A program made the translations under genes and the position numbers. Shown piece by piece: positions 44,251 to 54,317 of a DNA stretch of 64,000 bases. The DNA lies in assembly GCA_963575745.1 (NCBI GenBank), contig CAUYUJ010017849.1, positions 350,923-414,922 of the forward strand, read 5' to 3'. How positions within the stretch are numbered: position 1 is the stretch's first letter; every line of letters begins with the position of its first letter. The notes under the pieces are model-generated. The model saw nothing but the letters and a program-made list of their open reading frames with translations. It was not told where the DNA came from and made no database searches. The DNA comes from Prorocentrum cordatum. Lineage: Eukaryota; Sar; Dinophyceae; Prorocentrales; Prorocentraceae.

Positions 44251-45065
44251 CCCCAGTGGGACCTTCGGTGGAGCTCCCCATGGGGCCACGAAAGCGTTGT
44301 CCTGGGTGGGGGAGACGCATGCGAACACCCCTACTGGGACCTTAGGTGGAGCTCCCTATGGGGCCACGAAACGCTGTCCTGGGTGGGGGAGACGCATGCG
44401 AACACCCCCACTTGGGCCTTCGGTGGAGCTCCCTATGGGGCCACGAAACGCTGTCCTGCGTGGGGGAGACGCATGCGAACACCCCTATTGGGACCTTCGG
44501 TGCAGCTCCCGATGGGGCCACGAAACGCTGTCCTGGGTGGGGGAGACGCATGCGAACACCCCTATTGGGACCTTCGGTGGAGCTCCCTATGGGGCCACGA
44601 AACGCTGTCCTGCGTGGGGGAGACGCATGCGAACACCCCTATTGGGACCTTCGGTGGAGCTCCCTACGGGGCCACGAAACAGTGTCCTGGGTGGGGGAGA
44701 CGCATGCGAACACCCCCACTTGGGCCTTGGGGCTATGGGGCCACGAAACGCTGTCCTGGGTGGGGGAGACGCATGCGAACACCCCCAGTGGGACCTTCGG
44801 TGGAGCTCCCTATGGGGCCACGAAACGCTGTCCTGGGTGGGGGAGACGCATGCGAACACCCCTACTGGGACCTTCGGTGGAGCTCCCTATGTATGGGGCC
44901 ACGAAACGCTGTCCTGCGTGGGGGAGACGCATGCGAACACCCCTGTTGGGACCTTCAGTGGAGCTCCCTATGGGGCCACGAAACGCTGTCCTGGGTGGGG
45001 GAGACGCATGCGAACGCCCCCAGTGGGACCTTCGGTGGAGCTCCCTATGGGGCCACGAAACGTGT
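44251..45065 (+). repeat. Satellite family S, 77-bp tandem units
   Basis: About eleven units with 77-bp spacing (for example CCTTCGG at 44494, 44571 and 44648). The front half is shared with the 90-bp units, but the back half reads CTGTCCTGGGTGGGGGAGAC then GCATGCGAACACCCCTA. One unit near 44720 has lost about 10 bp and one near 44885 has gained 4. Confidence 0.95.
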
Positions 45066-45075
45066 GAGGGGTGTG

Positions 45076-45215
45076 ACGACATGGGCGGTGGGGACGATGA
45101 TGAAGACGATGATGAGGATGAGGATGTGGATGAGGATGATGCTGCAGATGATCATTCTGACGGAAGAGAGAAGAGGAGGGGGAGGAGGGAGGAGGGGGAG
45201 GAGGAAGGAGGAGAG
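45076..45215. repeat. (GAT)n and (GGA)n tract
   Basis: GATGAGGATGA words followed by GGAGGAGG. Confidence 0.9.
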
Positions 45216-45272
45216 GAACGCGGGGCACCGTCTCTTCAAAACGAGGACCTAACACCACAGGATGGTTGGGAG

Positions 45273-45640
45273 AAACAAGTTCTCGGAACCAAGCTCAGCG
45301 CACTAAATCGTAAACGGGCTGCTTCCCGGAAGAGAAAAAAACAATATCCTGGAGCTTCGTTTTAGCAGCCACGGGTTTGCCAGCCTTCGCCCTGCCTCTG
45401 AATCTCAAGAGAGAGCTCCAATTTGAAACGGAGCCGCCCTCGATCCGTGCAGTGCTGCATGTGTTGAGGTGTCCGGTCTCGCAGGCCAAGAGGGGTACCC
45501 CAAGCGAAAGCCCAATGTCCTTCTTAGATGGCCAGAAATCCACCCCCATAACAATCACCCCGGCACGCGAAGCCGTTTACTACATGTCCCCACTGAAGGA
45601 ATCGAACAAGGCAGGTCGGATAGTAAACGCCCAAGGCCGT
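45273..45640 (+). repeat. 368-bp duplication, copy 1
   Basis: Matches 46269-46637 with only three differences noticed: one extra base in an A run and two substitutions. On the minus strand both copies share an open frame beginning Met-Ile-Val-Met-Gly with a possible LSLG(V/I)PLLACETGH segment, but I cannot support a gene. Confidence 0.95.
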
Positions 45641-45890
45641 GTGCGCACACACAGCACTTGTAACGCCCGAGCTGCGCCCGCAAAGGCGGGCACATATCAT
45701 TAACATACAGAGGCCGCGCGAGCGATGGATTCCGACGGGCCCGGCAGCAGAGGCACAATGCGAGGTGCCTGGGATGCAGTCGCACACGCAACATCGGAGG
45801 GTGAAGGGGATGGCTGAGGAGGGACAGGGAGCGGGGTGGGGGGGTGAGCAGGAGGAAGACCATGAGGAGGACATTAAATCCAAGATGCAC
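45640..45890 (+). repeat. Diverged repeat of about 300 bp, unit 1 of 3
   Basis: Shares CATTAACATACAGAG and a GGCAGCAGAGGCA phrase with a unit at 47570-47890, and more weakly with one at 47230-47540 (TAGCGGCAGAGCC). No coding frame. Confidence 0.55.
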
Positions 45891-46039
45891 CAGCGATGCT
45901 GCACTACACCGTCCCGTCCCAAGTCCCCCCCTCACGCGTCCCTGCAATATTTACATTTCTCTGCAAGAAGCGCCCACTTTGAAGGACCAGCGCCATGCGG
46001 GCCCGCCATTTTGGCGAAGGCCCCGTTCTGAAGAGAATC

Positions 46040-46260
46040 TGCCTTGCAGTCTCCTGGCGCGTAAGCAGGGATGCGACAACATTCTGTGACCGTACGGTTC
46101 AATTTTGTGTCCAAGGAGATCCCCCTTTCGAAGAACGCCTCCCCCCATCCGTGTAACTGTTGCATGCGCATGCCACTTTTGTGGTCGTGAGCTTCGACTA
46201 TGTCTCCTGGAAGGTGGGCGAGGGCTGGCACATCCGCGGCTGCTAAAACGGCCTTCCCGG
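46040..46260 (-). repeat. Degenerate 78-bp repeat, left cluster
   Basis: Contains the CCATCCGTG-AACTGTTGCA phrase of the units at 46780-47130. Confidence 0.5.
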
Positions 46261-46268
46261 AAGGAAAA

Positions 46269-46637
46269 AAACAAGTTCTCGGAACCAAGCTCAGCGCACT
46301 AAATCGTAAACGGGCTGCTTCCCGGAAGAGAACAAAAACAATATCCTGGAGCTTCGTTTTAGCAGCCACGGGTTTGCCAGCCTTCGCCCTGCCTCTGAAT
46401 CTCAAGAGAGAGCTCCAATTTGAAACGGAGCCGCCCTCGATCCGTGCAGTGCTGCATGTGTTGAGGTGTCCGGTCTCGCAGGCCAAGAGGGGTATCCCAA
46501 GCGAAAGCCCAATGTCCTTCTTAGATGGCCAAAAATCCACCCCCATAACAATCACCCCGGCACGCGAAGCCGTTTACTACATGTCCCCACTGAAGGAATC
46601 GAACAAGGCAGGTCGGATAGTAAACGCCCAAGGCCGT
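46269..46637 (+). repeat. 368-bp duplication, copy 2
   Basis: See copy 1. The copies start 996 bp apart. The left copy is preceded by GGA repeat and the right copy by 78-bp repeat units, so the break points are clean. Confidence 0.95.
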
Positions 46638-46779
46638 TTAGTAAACGCCAATTGTCGGGTCCGGGTGGTTTTCCTCCCTCGATTCTACCTGCTGCAATAT
46701 TTTAAAAACATCATTGCGCAACGCTGCAGCAAGAGCCTCATGTTGAACACGCTTGAAAACGACCTGTGCTCCATCCTCA

Positions 46780-47130
46780 AGCCTGCTGCAAAACTCAGAC
46801 GAATATTGCACGTGGTTTCCAAGCGAGGACGCCATGTTTAAAACGCCGCCTCCTGCATCAGCGCAACTCCTGCACATTTCTGAAGCGAATGTGCGTGGCG
46901 CTGTGGCGACAATCACATTTTGAAAAAGGGACCGCCCTCCATCAGTGACACGATTGCGAACATGTGCAGCAACTGTGCGCGTAACTAAGGCGAGAGCCAC
47001 ATTTTGGAAACGACCCCCTCCATCCTTGAACCAGTTGCAAGCTTGTAAGACGACTGTGCGCGGCGCTACAGCGAGAACCCCATCTTTAAAGTGTCCCGCC
47101 CTCCATCCGTGGAGTTGTTGCAAATTTCAG
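46780..47130 (-). repeat. Degenerate 78-bp repeat, right cluster
   Basis: Four to five diverged units built on a CGCCCTCCATC(A/C)GTG phrase, a GTTGCAA phrase, TGTGCGCGG and ACATTTT. Because the unit is 26 codons long the minus strand stays open through all of them. Confidence 0.6.
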
Positions 47131-47229
47131 GCTTCAGGATCACCCTTGGTGAAACACTCTCAAACGAAACGCGCGGCCCGCCCTACAGACACGCCTGCAG
47201 GGGTGCGACAGGTTGGAGCTATAAGGACA

Positions 47230-47900
47230 AAGGACAGAGGATGAGGCGGGCGGTCCTCTTCGGGCGCGTCTGACGGACCAATGCTAGGCCTGCGACGACG
47301 TGCAAGAGAGCGTGCACTGAGGGAATTCAAGGTGAGAGCCACTACGAGGGAGGTACAATTAGTCTGGTCGCGTACGCCTCAATCTAGGGGTCGCGGTCAT
47401 TTGGCACTGGCTACACGAGCATGCTCAGGACCTGTAGCATCCGAGCTGCGCTCGCGTGAGCGTTGTTCAAACACGCCACTGAAGTATCTACAGGGCCCGC
47501 AGGAGCGATTCCGAAGGATCTAGCGGCAGAGCCTCAATTCGAGTCGTCCGGCATGCATTCTGTCTACAAAACATCAGTAGAGAATGAAGAGGGCGGGTGG
47601 TCATGATGACGATGATGGTGTGGGTGGGTAATGAAGGAATGCATGGTGAGAGGCAGTACGAGGGAAGGAAGAGAAATCTGGTCGCGCACGCCCAGTACAG
47701 GGAGCGCGGCAAATCGCACGAGCAAGCAGAGACCTGTTCAACCGAGCTGTGCTCGCGTGGGGGGCGCCCACACGTCATTAACATACAGAGCCCGTGAGCG
47801 CAACACGAATCGCGACGGACCTAGCAGCAGAGGCAACACGCGAGTCGCCTGGGCTGGCAAAAAACAATGGGGAACGAGGAGGATGGATGAGTAGGGTGAC
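47230..47900 (+). repeat. Diverged repeat of about 300 bp, units 2 and 3
   Basis: Units at 47230-47540 and 47570-47900 share GGCGGGCGGTC-like starts, GAGAGCCACTACGAGGGA or its variant, CCGAGCTG(C/T)GCTCGCGTG, and a terminal phrase also found at 45640-45890. Confidence 0.6.
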
Positions 47901-48065
47901 GGAGGAGGGGGATCAGGAGTGCAAGGAGGTGGGGGGTCACTTTCAGAAGCGTCTGCCAGACCAAGGGGACAGGTCTGCCCACACCTTCGGACAACCCCAC
48001 AGGCTCCAACGACCTTCCCTGCCGAGCTCGCCGCGGCGCGTCTCCGATGATCCGCGCCCGCGCGG

Positions 48066-48587
48066 TCACCAGCGCCGTGGCGTGCCCTGCAGTTCCCAAG
48101 GCGGTGGCGGGGCCACGCCCAGCTCGAACTGCGCGGTGGACCAGCGCAGCCACTCCGTCCAATCGGCGAAGCCGGGCATCCCGCGAAGCTCGACGGGGGG
48201 GGCGCTGAAGATCTCCGCTCCCCCTGCCGAGCTCACCCGGCGGTGCGCGGGCTGCCCCTCGGCGCCCGTCGCGCCGCGCTCCGCGCCGGTCTCGGTCGGC
48301 GACCTGGCGGCGTCGTGGCCGCGGCCCGCGCGGTCGGGGGCGCGGAGAGCTGCCCCGTCGGTGCCCCGCGCGCGCCCCGGGCCGTGCAGCTCGAGTGGTG
48401 GCCGGAAGGGCACCCTGCTCGGGCGGAGCAGGGGCGGCGGCGAGTCCGGCACTCGGGCGCGGGCGCGCGGTGTGCCGGGCGGCGTCGTCCAGGACAGCGG
48501 CGGCCCCATCGCTCCCGCGGGAGCCAGGCGGAGCACGGGCGCGCGGTCAGGGCGAGCTCCCTGGGCGACGGCCTGGGCCAGGACGTC
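48066..48587 (-). CDS. Unrecognised Pro/Arg-rich terminal exon (173 residues)
   Basis: The acceptor TTTGGGCTCAG (AG at 48589-48588) opens a frame starting DVLAQAVAQGARPD that stays open to TGA at 48066-48068. The middle is Pro/Arg/Gly-rich low complexity, but the last 60 residues (EIFSAPPVELRGMPGF, then DWTEWLRW, a hydrophobic patch and PPPPWELQG) look like a real folded end with several Trp. GC content is very high, so an accidental open frame cannot be ruled out. It is on the same strand as the other genes. Confidence 0.4.
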   Translation of the reverse strand, partial: DVLAQAVAQGARPDRAPVLRLAPAGAMGPPLSWTTPPGTPRARARVPDSPPPLLRPSRVPFRPPLELHGPGRARGTDGAALRAPDRAGRGHDAARSPTETGAERGATGAEGQPAHRRVSSAGGAEIFSAPPVELRGMPGFADWTEWLRWSTAQFELGVAPPPPWELQGTPRRW

Positions 48588-48609
48588 CTGAGCCCAAATG
48601 ACTACGAGT

Positions 48610-49200
48610 TTCTTGGGAGCTCTCTTGGGCCGTCGCTCGAGTTGGAGATCAACTGCAACATTGGCTTACCCTCAAACTAAACCGTTCGTCGAGTGGGCGG
48701 CGAATAAGACGTTAATCTTTCGAATAACTACTGCGTTCTATATGGGGTATATCAATTCCGTCGACGATCCCCTACTCGAATCTTGGGCCCCGATCAGGGA
48801 ACCCTCGTGGGGGTCTCTGGGGTCTCTGGAAAACCTTCGGGCTCTCTTAGTCCGCCGTCCACGGGTTGTCTTGGAGCTCTTCGGGGAACTCTCTTGGGCC
48901 TGTTTTGGAAGCGGTCTGAGACTCTCTGGGGCCGTCGTGGCGCTTTCGTAGGCCATTCTGTAGCTGAGCTCTAAAATGCCCTCTTGTGCCGACTTGGAAT
49001 TGTTTTGGGACGCTCCTAATTCATACGGAAAAGACATCATCGAGAAACTCGATCAACAACAAAAAACATGTCACTGATTCATACCGCTTGCGAGCCCTTG
49101 GGAGCCCTCTTGGGGTCGTCTTGTGGCTCTCATCGGTCCTTTGAGACCCCTCTAGGCCGCTTGGGAGTCAATTGGGGTCGTCGTAGAGCCCTCTTTTCGC
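48610..49200 (+). repeat. T-family repeat with unique core
   Basis: T words at 48780-48950 and 49090-49200 flank an A/T-richer core (48650-48780 and 48960-49080). Confidence 0.7.
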
Positions 49201-49256
49201 GCTTTTGGGCCGTCCCCCGTCCGCTTTCCTATTCTACTCCAGCTCGAAATTCGCAG

Positions 49257-49350
49257 GCCCACGCCGAGTCGTAGAATTTGGGAGGAAGGTCCGCTCGATG
49301 GCAAACACCACTGCCACCTCGCGACGAGGGCAGATCATCTTCACGACAAA
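49257..49350 (+). repeat. Segment shared with 52001-52088
   Basis: Begins GCCCACGCCGAGTCGTAG directly after a CAG and shares GGCTCGATGGCAA-type phrases with 52001-52088, which also starts right after a CAG. See the findings for a possible exon interpretation. Confidence 0.5.
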
Positions 49351-50240
49351 ACGCGCAGACAAATCGCATATTGAACTACACCCTGTCTGAATCAGATCTG
49401 TGAAGGTTTCTGCTTTCGATGTTTGGCCCTCCGATGGGAATTCGAAAGCATTGGACATCTGGGTTCCGTTGTCATTGGCTCGAGCCGGCGCACTTTGGGC
49501 TTGATCGCGCCTCTGCTTCCGAGCGAACCTCAGTGGCGCCTGCCTCGTCGGAGCCAGCATGGATGCGGACGTGGCAACGACATGGCGACAGCGCGCGCCC
49601 TTGTCAACGCAGAACACTGGAAGATCCTTCCGAGTCCATCCGGCAACGCATCGGAACTGGCACGAACTTTGTTCTCTGCGACGATGCCCGACGCAAAACA
49701 TTAATCGTATTCTCCGAACTGGGAACACATAGCACTGGAACCACAAGAAAGATGATGGCAAATGTCGGCGATGATGAGAGGGTCGGCGGTAGTCCGTCAT
49801 CGGCGTTCCGAAAGCTTCGCGGCGACGCGATACTGGGTTCTGGACTTTGCGGTACTTTTGCGCAGTGGCGCGGGATTTTGTAAAACCATTGTTTTGTTAA
49901 GTCAAGATTTTGCGGTACCCCGTTTACAGTATAGCGGCCACCGTGCTTCGAGGCACGAAGTGGAGTGACCTCATGTCCCTGCGATCTCTCAGTATTCAAT
50001 ATTGGAAAACAACCTGGAAAAGGTCCCACCGCCTGGAGCTCCGGGCGCTCCTATGCACTCTTCGGCGCTGCCCGGGGTTCCCTGGGTGATTTTTCCAGAG
50101 GCCGAGAGAGCGCGTTGCTTGGGACGTGCATGTCCAACGTGGCCTACAATGGTCCCGAGGACTCCTTAAAGGCTAAACGACTTCTGCCGTCCTTCGACTC
50201 GCGCTGGAGCGGCCGCGAGTTGCTCCAACTTTCCCTGGAG
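49350..50240. other. No gene supported
   Basis: Composition is even, and a minus-strand frame (49800-49240) is open for 188 codons, with segments such as DLSARFVVKMICPRREVAVV that look coding. I cannot define splice sites or a start, and part of the frame overlaps the shared segment above. A gene fragment is possible. Confidence 0.3.
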
Positions 50241-50335
50241 ATCTCTGGCTTTACCTTGATTCACCCGGATTTATCTCGATTTACGTGGATTTACTTTGAT
50301 TCAGCTGTATTTACCTGGATTTATGTGGCTCGACC
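50240..50335 (+). repeat. GATTTACCTGGATTTA minisatellite
   Basis: Eight to nine words of 11-13 bp (GATTTA, TTTACGTGGATTTAC). Confidence 0.85.
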
Positions 50336-50389
50336 CCCACAAGTCGATTGGCTACAAGTCGACAAGCTCTTTGGGAAGGACGGTCCCAG

Positions 50390-50830
50390 AGCCCTCTTGG
50401 GCGCCTCTTGGGCCGTCTGGGAGGCACTGGAGGGCGGCCCACGAGGCCCAAATCGCCAAAATCCATGGTCCTTGCATGGTTTGAGCATCACCGCGTCCAA
50501 GACGGCTCAAGATACGCCCAAGATCGCCCAACAACGGCCCAGCAGCCACCCAAGAGGGGCCCAAGAGGCCCCCAAGACAGCCCCAGGAGGGGCTCAAGAG
50601 GGGGAACGCGACGTGACAAGTTGAGCCCTCTGCCCCAATATAATCCCGAGATGCACCGAGACGCCCAAACCAGGCCCCCGAGTGGCCCCCAACAGGCCCC
50701 CGAGACGCCCCAAAACACTCCCAAAGCCGCTTCCAAGAGGCTTCTGAGAGGTCTCCCAATAGATCCTCGCACGCATCCAAGGGGCCTCTGCGTGACAACC
50801 CAGGCACGATGGCGTGATGGGCCGAAGGCA
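50390..50830. repeat. T-family repeat
   Basis: Forward T words, then reverse words (CAAGAGGCCCCC). The end phrase CCCAGGCACGATGGCGTGAT (near 50799) is also found at 11757 and 33506. Confidence 0.75.
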
Positions 50831-50989
50831 ACTAGATCGCAGCCCCCTGCCCTTGCCACAAGGATGCACGGCGTGCCAAACGTTCAACTATTAGTCATTT
50901 TTGAAGTTTCCAATGGGCCTTCGGCCGATCCCGCGGCCACCTGGAAGGACGCACAACGACCCACAAGGAGGCCTCAAGCGGGCCTCAAG

Positions 50990-51222
50990 AGGCCTCCTCT
51001 CCCTCCTGCTCCTCCTCCTCCTTCTCCTCCTCCTTCTTCTCCCCCCCTCCTCCTTCTCCTCCTCCTTTTTTCTCCTCTCCCGAGTGTTCCCCCAAGGGGT
51101 TCCACAATGGCTGGGGGGACACATGCTCCAAAAGCTTGGCCAGACTTCGGCCCAACGTTTGGCCGCATGGGCGCTTCCGAACGGCATGGGGCGGCGATTA
51201 TCCGCTGTAGGCGCTGTAGATC

Positions 51223-51296
<74 letters not shown>

Positions 51297-51350
51297 CTAA
51301 TGCTGCTGCTGATGATGGTGATTGCTGCTGCTGCTGCTCCTGCTGCTGCT
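50990..51350. repeat. (TCC)n, (GAT)n and (GCT)n microsatellites
   Basis: A TCC tract at 50990-51085, then an uninterrupted run of about 24 GAT triplets at 51224-51295, then GCT triplets to about 51350. Confidence 0.95.
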
Positions 51351-51359
51351 GACCTGGTG

Positions 51360-51822
51360 GGGATCCCTCGATCCCAGGCCCGACCGCGCCAGTCCTCCTT
51401 GCTAGGACTCTGAGGGGACGAGGGGGGGGAGGACTGCGACGGGAGATCTCCCAGAAATGGATTGATTAAGACCATCGCGCGGGCGGGTGCGGGTGCCCTG
51501 CTCGCGCCCCGAAGCCAGGCTGCATCGAACAGTGGCTGGTCAGCCGCCTTCCCACTCCAGCTACGGTGACAGGACAGGACAGGACAGGAAGTGAACGCGC
51601 CTGCTCCAGTAGCCGGAGCGGTCCCCAGTAGCCGGGGCAGACCGTGCCGGTGCGATCGGGAAAAACAAATCTTGGTGAGACAGGCCACGGGGGAGACTCA
51701 CGTATTCAACGAATCCGCCCATCTCAGACGCTGCCTGCCGACAGATCGTTTGGCGTCCGTTCTGAACCACAGCTTCCAATTCAATAGCCGCTTGCACCAC
51801 TTGTGTTCCAGGTCCAGCTACG
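51360..51822. other. Possible minus-strand exon near 51670-51810; otherwise none
   Basis: A minus-strand frame with VVQAAIELEAVVQNGRQTIC and MGGFVEYV ends at a strong donor (GAATACGTGAGT, near 51698). It looks like an exon of about 120 bp, but no acceptor or partner exon was found. GGACAGGACAGGACAGG minisatellite words lie near 51571. Confidence 0.35.
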
Positions 51823-52000
51823 GTGATGGCATTGGATAAGGAATCAGTGGATCAGGAATCCAGGGTCCGGAAGCTGGTGGAAGACCAGCTGTGGATTGGC
51901 CATGGATATCACTGCCGACCTCATCAGATAAGGGGTCCTCCAGGTTCTGAACCCCCCTGGGCACATTCCTTAAGGAACGCCCCCACCGCAAAAACTTCAG
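51823..52000 (+). mobile_element. Introner-like segment, copy 1 (178 bp)
   Basis: Runs from GTGATGGCATTGGATAAGG to ...CAAAAACTTCAG. It aligns base for base in length with 55582-55760, sharing GGCAT-GGATAAG, GGAATCCA, TGGCCATGGATATCAC and CTGGGCACATTCCTTAA. Flanking sequences of the two copies are unrelated, apart from TACG just before each GT. Confidence 0.7.
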
Positions 52001-52122
52001 GCCCACGCGGAACCGTATGTGAAATGGGGGTCTGCTCGATGGCAAGCATCGCCGCCCCGCGGAGAGAACGCAACATCTGAGTGACAAACAGGTGCTGGTT
52101 CCTTCCTGACCCTCCCCTCGGG

Positions 52123-52549
52123 AACCCCCCCTCGGGGACCTCCCTTCCCTGATCCCCCCTCGGTGACCCCCCTCGGAGATCCCCCCTCGGACCCCTCCCG
52201 CGGGACCCCCCCCTCGGAGATCCCCGTCCCGCTCGGGGACCTCCTCTCGGGGACCGCTCCCTCGGGAACCCTTTCCTCGGGAACCCTCCCCTCGAAGATC
52301 CCCGTCCCCCTCGGGGATCCCTCCCTCGGGGACCCTCCTCCCTGAAAGGAACCCCACCGTTCTTATCCCAGGACGCAGTTGACGACGGGCGGGCAGCGCG
52401 TCCGAGGCGGCGCGGGTCGGGTCGGGCGGGCGGACCATTAAAGCATGTTGTGGTGCATCCTCCTGTGCCTGGCACGCGGGCGCCCGTGGCGGGCGGGCCG
52501 GGTCGGGCGGGCGGGGCATTGAAGTGCATTGTGGTGCGTCCTCCCATGC
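52123..52549 (+). repeat. 427-bp duplication, copy 1
   Basis: Matches 53459-53885 at a constant offset of 1336 bp, with only a few substitutions. The first 230 bp are CCTCGGGGACCCCC minisatellite words (15-16 bp). The rest is unique GC-rich sequence ending at CCTCCCATGC. Confidence 0.95.
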
Positions 52550-52639
52550 CTGGCAGGCGAGCCGCCCGGATGGGCGGGCCGCGGGTCTGGCGGGCGGGTC
52601 GGGTCGGGCGGGCGAGACATTCAAGTATGATGTGGTGCA

Positions 52640-52800
52640 TCACCCTTTCCCCTCGCCCCCCCCCCTCCCTCGGGGACCCCCCCTCGGAGAACCCCCTCCC
52701 TCGGGGACCCCCTCGGGGAGCCTCCCCTCGGGGACCCCCCTTACACCCCCCCTCGGAGACCCACCATCGGGGACCCCCCTCGGGGGCGCATCCCTACGAC
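52640..52800 (+). repeat. CTCGGGGACCCCC minisatellite
   Basis: Further words of the same minisatellite as in the 427-bp duplication, in a separate cluster. Confidence 0.85.
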
Positions 52801-53450
52801 CCTAGCACCGACGACGGATGTCGAGGACCACGACTTCGGCGACGTCGACGACCACGACTGGGACTGCCAATGCGAGTGGGCGTAGCTGCACGAGTGCAGG
52901 GGTGTACGTATGTGGGACGTGCGCTGCCTCTCGAAGGGCTGCCCCGGGGAATGGGAGTGAGGTGTTCGACGGGCGCGTGACGCCACGAGGTGGCGGCGGG
53001 CGCAGCGTGACTCCCCGCCTGTGGAACGCGCGCTCCTTTCGACAGTGGGTTTCCGGGTTCTCTCGTGCTTGGGTTTGGACGATGGTTTTAGTTTCCCTCA
53101 CTGCCCTTCTCAGGACTCCTTCCCCCCCGGTGAGGACCATTGCAAGATCATAGGCCTTACCACTGAGGACCGCCATGAGGCCTCACGCCCTCCGCAGCTC
53201 CCATCACAGGGGCCGCGGGGGGCAAATTCCCACGAACCTGGCCCCGTACGACCAGTGCCGAGGGTGGCGGCCCGTCTGCCCACCCCACCGTCACAAGGGC
53301 ATGCGGAATCCCTGAAGACGGGACGGTGGTGAGCACCGGTGGGCAGGCATCACAGGCTGCTCAAAGTCCAAAAAGGCAGCAAAGCCTCATCGTTCATCTT
53401 AGCATTGATTTCGTTCCATGCACAGCATGCTCTCCACCCTCGGGGATCCC
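52800..53450. other. No gene supported
   Basis: A minus-strand frame (53175-52805) has some coding-like parts, but no splice or start evidence. Confidence 0.35.
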
Positions 53451-53458
53451 CCCTCGGT

Positions 53459-53885
53459 AACCCCCCCTCGGGGACCTCCCTTCCCTGATCCCCCCTCGGT
53501 GACCCCCCTCGGAGATCCCCCCTCGGACCCCTCCCGCGGGACCCCCCCCTCGGAGATCCCCGTCCCGCTCGGGGACCTCCTCTCGGGGACCGCTCCCTCG
53601 GGAACCCTTTCCTCGGGAACCCTCCCCTCGAAGATCCCCGTCCCCCTCGGGGGTCCCTCCCTCGGGGACCCTCCTCCCTGAAAGGAACCCCACCGTTCTT
53701 ATCCCAGGACGCAGTTGACGACGGGCGGGCAGCGCGTCCGAGGCGGCGCGGGTCGGGTCGGGCGGGCGGAGCATTAAGGCATGTTGTGGTGCATCCCCCT
53801 GTGCCTGGCACGCGGGCGCCCGTGGCGGGCGGGCCGGGTCGGGCGGGCGGGGCATTGAAGTGCATTGTGGTGCGTCCTCCCATGC
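53459..53885 (+). repeat. 427-bp duplication, copy 2
   Basis: See copy 1. After CCTCCCATGC the two copies diverge completely, so the right break point is sharp. Confidence 0.95.
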
Positions 53886-53904
53886 TATTTCGCCAACTCC
53901 CCCC

Positions 53905-54300
53905 TCTCGACGACGACGACGACGACAACGACCGACCATCCGACCGACCGACCGACCCACCCACCGACCGAGCGGCTGTTTGACCAATCGGCCGACCCAT
54001 AACAACGACGACTACAACGGCGACAACGACGACGACGGCTCGAAGCCGAGCCGGTCGACGGTCGACGGCGGCGCAGTCTTGCGCCAGGGCGGCGACGGCG
54101 GCGCTGCCTCCTCCTCCTCCTCCTCCTCCTCCTCCTCCTCCTCTCTCCTCTCCTCCTCCTCCTCCTCCTCCCTCCTCCTCCTCCCCTCAACCTTTTCCTC
54201 CTCCTCCACTCCTCCTCCTCCTCCTTCTCCTCCTCCTCTTTTCCTCCTCCTCTTCCCCCTCCTCTCCACCTCCTCCACCCTCCTCGTGCTTCTCCTCCGA
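53905..54300. repeat. (GAC)n and (TCC)n tracts
   Basis: GACGACGACAAC and GACCGACC words (53910-54060), then about 180 bp of TCC triplets. Confidence 0.9.
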
Positions 54301-54317
54301 CCAATGCGGCTCTGCGC

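Noticed and set aside
43750-45065. Evenly spaced repeats as a CRISPR array
   Set aside because: Units are contiguous 90- and 77-bp satellites without unique spacers, in a eukaryotic genome.
43849-45365. Repeat proteins encoded by the satellite array on either strand
   Set aside because: The 90-bp unit is divisible by three and the 77-bp unit is not; frames stay open only because the unit lacks stops. No start, splice or codon evidence.
45932-46555. 207-codon minus-strand frame
   Set aside because: It is made of the 368-bp duplication plus 78-bp repeat units; the other copy of the duplication does not continue the frame, so no gene is supported.
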